From Streptomyces polyasparticus (GTDB lineage Bacteria > Actinomycetota > Actinomycetes > Streptomycetales > Streptomycetaceae), in contig NZ_JACTVJ010000029.1 in the NCBI RefSeq assembly GCF_014493765.1, positions 79,048-143,047 of the forward strand: a stretch of DNA of 64,000 nucleotides. Reading direction: 5' to 3'. This document shows, piece by piece, positions 59,538 to 64,000 of the stretch. The position numbers and the translations under genes were made by a program. The notes beneath the pieces were generated by a model that was given only the letters and a program-made list of their open reading frames with translations, was not told where the DNA came from and did not search any database. Numbering within the stretch: position 1 is the stretch's first letter; every line of letters begins with the position of its first letter.

Positions 59538-59839
59538 CATGTCACGGGGGCAATCCGCGTGGCCCTTACATAGGCCGGGCCCCGCACCGCCCGACCGGAC
59601 TAGCCCCTTCAGGCCACCCCTAACCACCCGAAGAGACCGCCGAGTTGGACTGAACCGTCCGCACGGGTGATGCGTCACTTCCTGGTGAGGAGCGCTGCCG
59701 GTAAATCCCTGCGGAATCGAGCCCGTAGGGCAACACTGGTTCCGGACCGACCTGACGGGGGGCGGCAATGAACACCGCAGCACACCGATCCATCCGCGGG
59801 ACACAGATCACCACTTCGACGCAGCGAAAGAACCCTTCC

Positions 59840-60046
59840 ATGTGCCAGCACCAGCCAGCCTGTCCCACAGCCGACTCAGCCGACCGGGAAGCGGCACTTC
59901 TTGTGGCTTTCCACCCGGAGCAGGGCTGGAGCCTGCTGTGCAACGGGGTCCTCCTCTTCGAGGACACCGGTGAGCTGCTGCCGGACGGGCAGATCATCGC
60001 GCCGCACCGGCCGCTGGGCGCAGGCTCCGTGGTCCGCGCGGCCTGA
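59840..60046 (+). CDS. DUF5999-family protein
   Basis: A 68-residue protein opening with MCQHQPACPTADSADREAAL and continuing WSLLCNGVLLFEDTGELL. The Cys-X2-3-His arrangement (MCQHQPAC) may bind a metal. This domain is short and frequent in Streptomyces; function unknown. The start at 59840 matches the family; an ATG 24 codons upstream has a GGGGGG-like ribosome site and is the alternative. A terminator follows. Confidence 0.75.
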   Translation: MCQHQPACPTADSADREAALLVAFHPEQGWSLLCNGVLLFEDTGELLPDGQIIAPHRPLGAGSVVRAA

Positions 60047-60074
60047 GAACCACCGGACACACCCCGCAACACCG

Positions 60075-60110
60075 AGGGCCGGCCCGGAGATCACTCTCCG
60101 AACCGGCCCT
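60075..60110 (+). terminator. Two-stem terminator after DUF5999
   Basis: AGGGCCGG/CCGGCCCT forms the outer stem and CGGAGA/TCTCCG an inner one around TCAC. It starts 28 bases after the stop. Confidence 0.8.
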
Positions 60111-60147
60111 GACGTATGCCCGGGATCCGAGCGTCATCCACGGGGGT

Positions 60148-60192
60148 GTGGGGGCGTCAGCCCCCACGGATCCCACCGCCGCGGAGCGGTGG
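60148..60192 (-). terminator. gcvP terminator hairpins
   Basis: Two adjacent hairpins, GTGGGGGC/GCCCCCAC (4-base loop) and CCACCGC/GCGGTGG (6-base loop), lie 26-70 bases downstream of the gcvP stop on the minus strand. Confidence 0.7.
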
Positions 60193-60217
60193 AGCGACCC
60201 GGCCCGTGAGGCCCTCC

Positions 60218-63103
60218 TCAGTTCTCGTACGCGTCCAGCGGCGGGCAGGAGCAGACGAGGTTGCGGTCTCCGTACGCCTGGTCGATCCGGCGCACCGGCG
60301 GCCAGTACTTCTCCGCCGCCACCAGACCGCCCGGGAAGACGGCCTCTTCACGGGTGTACGGGTGCTCCCACTCGCCGGCCATCGTGGCCGCCGTGTGCGG
60401 GGCGTTGTGCAGCGGGTTGTCCTCGGCGGGCCACTCGCCCGAGCCGACCTTCTCGATCTCCGCGCGGATCGCGATCATCGCGTCGCAGAACCGGTCCAGC
60501 TCGACCAGGTCCTCGCTCTCGGTCGGCTCGATCATCAGCGTGCCGGCCACCGGGAAGGACATCGTCGGCGCGTGGAAGCCGTAGTCGATCAGACGCTTGG
60601 CGATGTCGTCCACGCTCACACCGGTCGCCTTGCTCAGCGGCCGGAGGTCGATGATGCACTCGTGCGCCACCAGTCCGCCGGGGCCGGTGTAGAGCACCGG
60701 GTAGTGCGGCTCCAGGCGCTTGGCGATGTAGTTGGCGCCGAGCACCGCGACCTGCGTCGCGCGCTTGAGGCCCTCGCCGCCCATCAGGCGGACGTACGCC
60801 CAGGAGATCGGCAGAATCCCGGCCGAGCCGAACGGCGCGGCGGAGATCGGACCGACACCCGTCTCCGGACCCGCGGCGGGCTGCAGCGGGTGGTTGGGCA
60901 GGTGGGGCGCGAGGTGCTCGCGCACCGCGACCGGACCGACGCCCGGACCGCCGCCGCCATGCGGGATGCAGAAGGTCTTGTGCAGGTTCAGGTGCGAGAC
61001 GTCGCCGCCGAAATGGCCGGGCTTGGCCAGACCCACCAGGGCGTTGAGGTTCGCACCGTCCACGTACACCTGGCCGCCGGCGTCGTGCACCTGGGCGCAG
61101 ATGTCGGCGACGTGCTCCTCGAAGACACCGTGCGTCGAGGGGTACGTGATCATCAGGACGGCCAGCTCGTCCTTGTACTGCTCGATCTTGGCGCGCAGGT
61201 CCGCGACGTCGATCTCGCCGTCGTCGGCGGTCTTGACCACGACGACCTTCATGCCGGCCATCACGGCGCTCGCGGCGTTGGTGCCGTGCGCGGAGGACGG
61301 GATGAGGCAGACGGTGCGCTGGTCGTCGCCGTTGGCGCGGTGGTAGCCGCGCACCGCGAGCAGACCGGCGAGCTCGCCCTGCGAACCGGCGTTGGGCTGC
61401 AGCGAGACCTTGTCGTATCCGGTGACCTCGGCGAGCTGCTCCTCGAGCTCACGGATCAGCGTCAGATAGCCCTGCGCCTGCTCGGCCGGCACGAAGGGGT
61501 GCAGCTGGCCGAACTCGGGCCAGGTGACCGGCTCCATCTCGGTGGTCGCGTTCAGCTTCATGGTGCAGGAGCCGAGCGGGATCATGCCGCGGTCGAGCGC
61601 GTAGTCCTTGTCCGAGAGCTTGCGCAGGTAGCGCAGCATCGCGGTCTCGGAGCGGTGCTCGTGGAACACGGGGTGCGTCAGGTACTCGCCGCCGCGGAGC
61701 AGCCCGGCGGGCAGCGCCTCACCGGCGGTGGCGTCGAGCGCCTCGATGTCGCCCTCGACACCGAACGCGGACCATACGGCGGCCAGTTGCGTACGCGTGG
61801 TGGTCTCGTCGCAGGAGACGGAGACGCGGTCGGCGTCGACCAGGTGCAGGTTGACCCCGCCCTCGCGCGCGGCGCTCACTACCTCGGCGGCCCGGCCCGG
61901 CACCCGCAGCGTGAGCGTGTCGAAGTACGAGCCGTGCACGACCTCGACCCCGCCGGCCTTCAGACCCTCGGCGAGGATCGTGGCGTAGCGGTGCGTACGA
62001 CGCGCGATGTCGGCCAGCCCCTGCGGACCGTGGTAGACGGCGTACATACCGGCCATGACGGCGAGCAGTACCTGCGCGGTGCAGATGTTGCTGGTCGCCT
62101 TCTCACGGCGGATGTGCTGCTCACGCGTCTGCAGCGCGAGGCGGTACGCCTTGTTCCCGTCGGCGTCGACCGAGACACCGACCAGACGGCCGGGCAGGCT
62201 GCGCGCGAACTTCTCGCGGACCGCCATGTAGCCGGCGTGCGGACCGCCGAAGCCCATCGGCACACCGAAGCGCTGCGTCGTACCGACCGCGATGTCCGCG
62301 CCCAGCTCACCGGGCGAGGTGAGCAGCGTCAGGGCGAGCAGATCGGCGGCGACGGTGACGATCGCACCGAGCTCGTGCGCCTGCTCGATCACGGGCTTCA
62401 GGTCCCGCACGGCACCGGAGGCGCCCGGGTACTGCAGCAGCACACCGAAGACACCGCGCTCGGCGATCTCCGCCGGAATGCCCTGCGAGAGATCGGCGAC
62501 GACGACCTCGACACCGGTCGGCTCGGCGCGGGTCTCGATCACGGCGATGGTCTGCGGCAGCGCATCGGCGTCGACCAGGAAGACACCTTGCTTGACCTTG
62601 CCGACACGACGCGCGAGCGCCATGGCCTCGGCGGCCGCGGTGCCCTCGTCGAGCAGCGAGGCGCCGGAAGTGGGCAGACCGGTCAGATCGGCGACCACGG
62701 TCTGGAAATTGAGCAGCGCTTCGAGCCGCCCCTGCGAGATCTCCGGCTGGTACGGGGTGTACGCCGTGTACCAGGAGGGGTTCTCCATGACGTTGCGCAG
62801 AATCACCGGCGGCGTGAACGTGCCGTAGTAGCCGAGACCGATCATCGGCGCGAGCACCTGATTGCGGTCGGCCAACGTGCGCAGTTCCGCGAGGACTTCC
62901 GCCTCGGAACGGCCCTCGGGCAGAGCCAGCGCCTCGGCGCTCTTGATCACATCCGGCACCGCGGCCGCGGTCAGCTCGTCCAGCGAGCCGTAGCCGACCT
63001 GGGCGAGCATCTTGGCGCGCGCCTCGGCGTCAGGGCCGATGTGCCGCTGCTCGAAGGGGATGCCACGCTCGAGCTCGTGAAGCGGGATGCGGTTGGCGGT
63101 CAT
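60218..63103 (-). CDS. gcvP: Glycine dehydrogenase (P protein of the glycine cleavage system)
   Basis: A 961-residue homodimeric PLP enzyme that decarboxylates glycine and transfers the aminomethyl group to the lipoyl H protein. It is full length, with both halves: N-terminal catalytic-like domain, and the C-terminal half containing the PLP-lysine region [17 protein letters not shown]. The family opening FEQRHIGPD is also present. ATG 63103 has AGGAGG eight bases upstream. gcvT and gcvH are not adjacent. Expression is controlled by a glycine riboswitch in the leader. Confidence 0.97.
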   Translation of the reverse strand: MTANRIPLHELERGIPFEQRHIGPDAEARAKMLAQVGYGSLDELTAAAVPDVIKSAEALALPEGRSEAEVLAELRTLADRNQVLAPMIGLGYYGTFTPPVILRNVMENPSWYTAYTPYQPEISQGRLEALLNFQTVVADLTGLPTSGASLLDEGTAAAEAMALARRVGKVKQGVFLVDADALPQTIAVIETRAEPTGVEVVVADLSQGIPAEIAERGVFGVLLQYPGASGAVRDLKPVIEQAHELGAIVTVAADLLALTLLTSPGELGADIAVGTTQRFGVPMGFGGPHAGYMAVREKFARSLPGRLVGVSVDADGNKAYRLALQTREQHIRREKATSNICTAQVLLAVMAGMYAVYHGPQGLADIARRTHRYATILAEGLKAGGVEVVHGSYFDTLTLRVPGRAAEVVSAAREGGVNLHLVDADRVSVSCDETTTRTQLAAVWSAFGVEGDIEALDATAGEALPAGLLRGGEYLTHPVFHEHRSETAMLRYLRKLSDKDYALDRGMIPLGSCTMKLNATTEMEPVTWPEFGQLHPFVPAEQAQGYLTLIRELEEQLAEVTGYDKVSLQPNAGSQGELAGLLAVRGYHRANGDDQRTVCLIPSSAHGTNAASAVMAGMKVVVVKTADDGEIDVADLRAKIEQYKDELAVLMITYPSTHGVFEEHVADICAQVHDAGGQVYVDGANLNALVGLAKPGHFGGDVSHLNLHKTFCIPHGGGGPGVGPVAVREHLAPHLPNHPLQPAAGPETGVGPISAAPFGSAGILPISWAYVRLMGGEGLKRATQVAVLGANYIAKRLEPHYPVLYTGPGGLVAHECIIDLRPLSKATGVSVDDIAKRLIDYGFHAPTMSFPVAGTLMIEPTESEDLVELDRFCDAMIAIRAEIEKVGSGEWPAEDNPLHNAPHTAATMAGEWEHPYTREEAVFPGGLVAAEKYWPPVRRIDQAYGDRNLVCSCPPLDAYEN

Positions 63104-63171
63104 TACGGAGGCCTCCTGGTCGTTACGACCTGCGAGGGGTACCACGGCGCGGGTACCCGGACGGCCTCCCC

Positions 63172-63382
63172 CTCTGTCATCTCAACCTGAGAGTTTCACC
63201 GGACCGTGACATGCACGCTCCGGCTTTCACCGTCGGTGAGAGCGGAAGCCGTCGACGCCCGCCCTGCTTTCCAGAGTGACCTCGTCCATGCGGTACGGGT
63301 GCCTGAGAGATTCCGGGGAGGATTTGCTCCTTCGGCGCCTCCGGCCAGTACGTTCACTGGGCCCGGAGAGCTCTCCCGCACG
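63172..63382 (-). promoter_or_regulatory. Tandem glycine riboswitch of gcvP
   Basis: On the minus strand the leader contains two aptamer-type modules: GCGGGAGAGCTCTCCGGGCC with CGCCGAAGGAGCAAATCC, AATCTCTCAGGCACCCG and CTCTGGAAAG (first), then TCACCGACGGTGAAAGCC and GGTGAAACTCTCAGGTTGAG (second). These are the established glycine riboswitch consensus elements in tandem order. The second aptamer ends about 70 bases before the gcvP start. In actinobacteria it usually switches gcv genes on when glycine is present. Exact pairings need a covariance model. Confidence 0.93.
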
Positions 63383-63552
63383 GGGTCAGCAGCCGTCTGC
63401 CAGCCTACCAGCGGGCACACGCGTCGATTCCGCGCCTACGGGCCCCGAATTCCCCGAGTGGCCAAGGGCCGCATTGTGCTCTTTCGTAGTGAATACGGAT
63501 GACTTGACCCGGGGCGGACGTCCGACTGGCGTGCGACTTGTCTGGAGGGCCT

Positions 63553-63918
63553 GTGCAGACCGACATCGACCCCCGCAGTCTGATCGGCCGCAAGGCCTTC
63601 GACCGCAACGGCTCCAAGCTCGGCACCGTGGACGAGGTCTATCTCGACGACGCGACGGGCGTCCCCGAGTGGGCGGCGATACGCACGGGCCTGTTCAGCA
63701 GGGACGCCTTCGTCCCCCTGGAGCCCAGCGAACTGGTCGAGGGCACCCTGCACGTGCCGTACGAGCGCTCCCTGATCAGAGACGCCCCCGACTTCGGCGT
63801 GGGCCGCCACCTCTCCCCCGACCAGGAACTCCAGCTCTACCACCACTACGGCATCTCCCTCACCACGGACACCGATCCCCCCAAGGACCACAACTTCGGC
63901 CACGTCGCGGGCGAGTGA
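63553..63918 (+). CDS. PRC-barrel domain protein
   Basis: A 121-residue protein with a PRC-barrel: LIGRKAFDRNGSKLGTVDEV opens the barrel (residues 8-30) and WAAIRTGLFSRDAFVPL continues it. The C-terminal half (PDFGVGRHLSPDQELQLYHH) contains a conserved Streptomyces helical extension. PRC-barrels bind RNA or proteins or serve as photosynthesis-complex subunits. GTG 63553 with GGAGGG close upstream is used. The remaining window (63919-64000) has only short repeated hairpins. Confidence 0.85.
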   Translation: MQTDIDPRSLIGRKAFDRNGSKLGTVDEVYLDDATGVPEWAAIRTGLFSRDAFVPLEPSELVEGTLHVPYERSLIRDAPDFGVGRHLSPDQELQLYHHYGISLTTDTDPPKDHNFGHVAGE

Positions 63919-63929
63919 CGGTTGGCGGG

Positions 63930-63998
63930 GTCTGGGGGCGCAGCCCCCAGAGGGGGTCTGGGGGCAGAGCCCCCAGTGGGGGCAAGGGGCGAAGCCCC
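63930..63998. repeat. Short GC hairpin repeats (CTGGGGGC family)
   Basis: CTGGGGGC-GCA-GCCCCCAG (63932), CTGGGGGC-AGA-GCCCCCAG (63958) and GGGGC-GAA-GCCCC (63986) stand in series. A cousin lies at 60148. Such GC hairpins are common in Streptomyces intergenic space and can end transcription of the PRC gene. Confidence 0.75.
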
Positions 63999-64000
63999 AA

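Noticed and set aside
60116-63190. A 1024-codon open frame on the strand opposite gcvP
   Set aside because: It mirrors gcvP codons in a high-GC genome, has no recognisable domain, and gcvP is certain.
1-64000. Secondary-metabolite gene cluster or mobile island
   Set aside because: No modular synthase, integrase, transposase or phage gene is visible; the genes are mainly dispersed housekeeping and regulatory functions.

Overview
The window is a very GC-rich chromosomal segment of a Streptomyces or close relative. The reasons are strong G/C bias at third codon positions, frequent GTG starts, GGAGG-type ribosome binding sites, a divergent tuf3-type EF-Tu, a DUF5999 protein, and the gene content around tuf3, uppP, lnt, ung, fabG and gcvP, which from memory resembles the S. 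coelicolor tuf3-to-gcvP interval. I see no rRNA, tRNA, insertion sequence, prophage or CRISPR array. It looks like an ordinary core/near-core region rich in small regulators and orphan enzymes.

Layout. 0-9 kb: an ArsR-SulP-PPOX operon facing a PhnA-type protein across a palindromic operator, a DinB-like protein, a second ArsR, a copper-oxidase lipoprotein with a Cys/His-containing membrane protein, and a PLP decarboxylase divergent from a LysR regulator. 9-20 kb: tuf3, a VOC protein, AlkD-like repair protein, TVP38 membrane protein, uppP, TerF-like VWA protein, a small secreted peptide, a kinase-fold phosphotransferase, aldo/keto reductase and SnoaL-like protein. 19-27 kb: lnt, a TetR-controlled FAD monooxygenase/Gfo-Idh operon, a lipoprotein, an alpha/beta hydrolase with a decayed repeat tail, and ung. 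27-34 kb: a peptide-binding lipoprotein, two SDR dehydrogenases including a FabG type, then a compact four-gene run: alginate-lyase-like protein, sigma/anti-sigma fusion, HipA-like kinase and DUF3037. 34-49 kb: clade II catalase, HAD phosphatase with a repeat tail, Tat Rieske lipoprotein, isochorismatase-like pseudoenzyme, LysR/EamA and MocR/PPOX divergent pairs, further EamA exporters, and a Clp-N protein. 49-64 kb: PadR regulator with a His/Gly/Arg-rich arm, DAO oxidoreductase, PhzF, CPBP protease, a solute-binding/VWA fusion, a glutamate-cysteine-ligase-like enzyme, DUF5999, gcvP under a tandem glycine riboswitch, and a PRC-barrel protein.

Regulatory architecture is unusually readable. Palindromes or direct repeats sit in the divergent promoter regions of ArsR, LysR, TetR and MocR. 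Strong hairpin terminators close many units, and ATGA or GTGA overlaps couple several gene pairs.

The two observations I would follow first are the packed alginate-lyase/sigma-ZAS fusion/HipA/DUF3037 run (about 30.2-34.4 kb) and a recurring pattern in which the 3' end of a gene, including its stop codon, is tandemly repeated. I count about seven independent cases with different repeat lengths. The second pattern is a property of the sequence rather than of any gene family.
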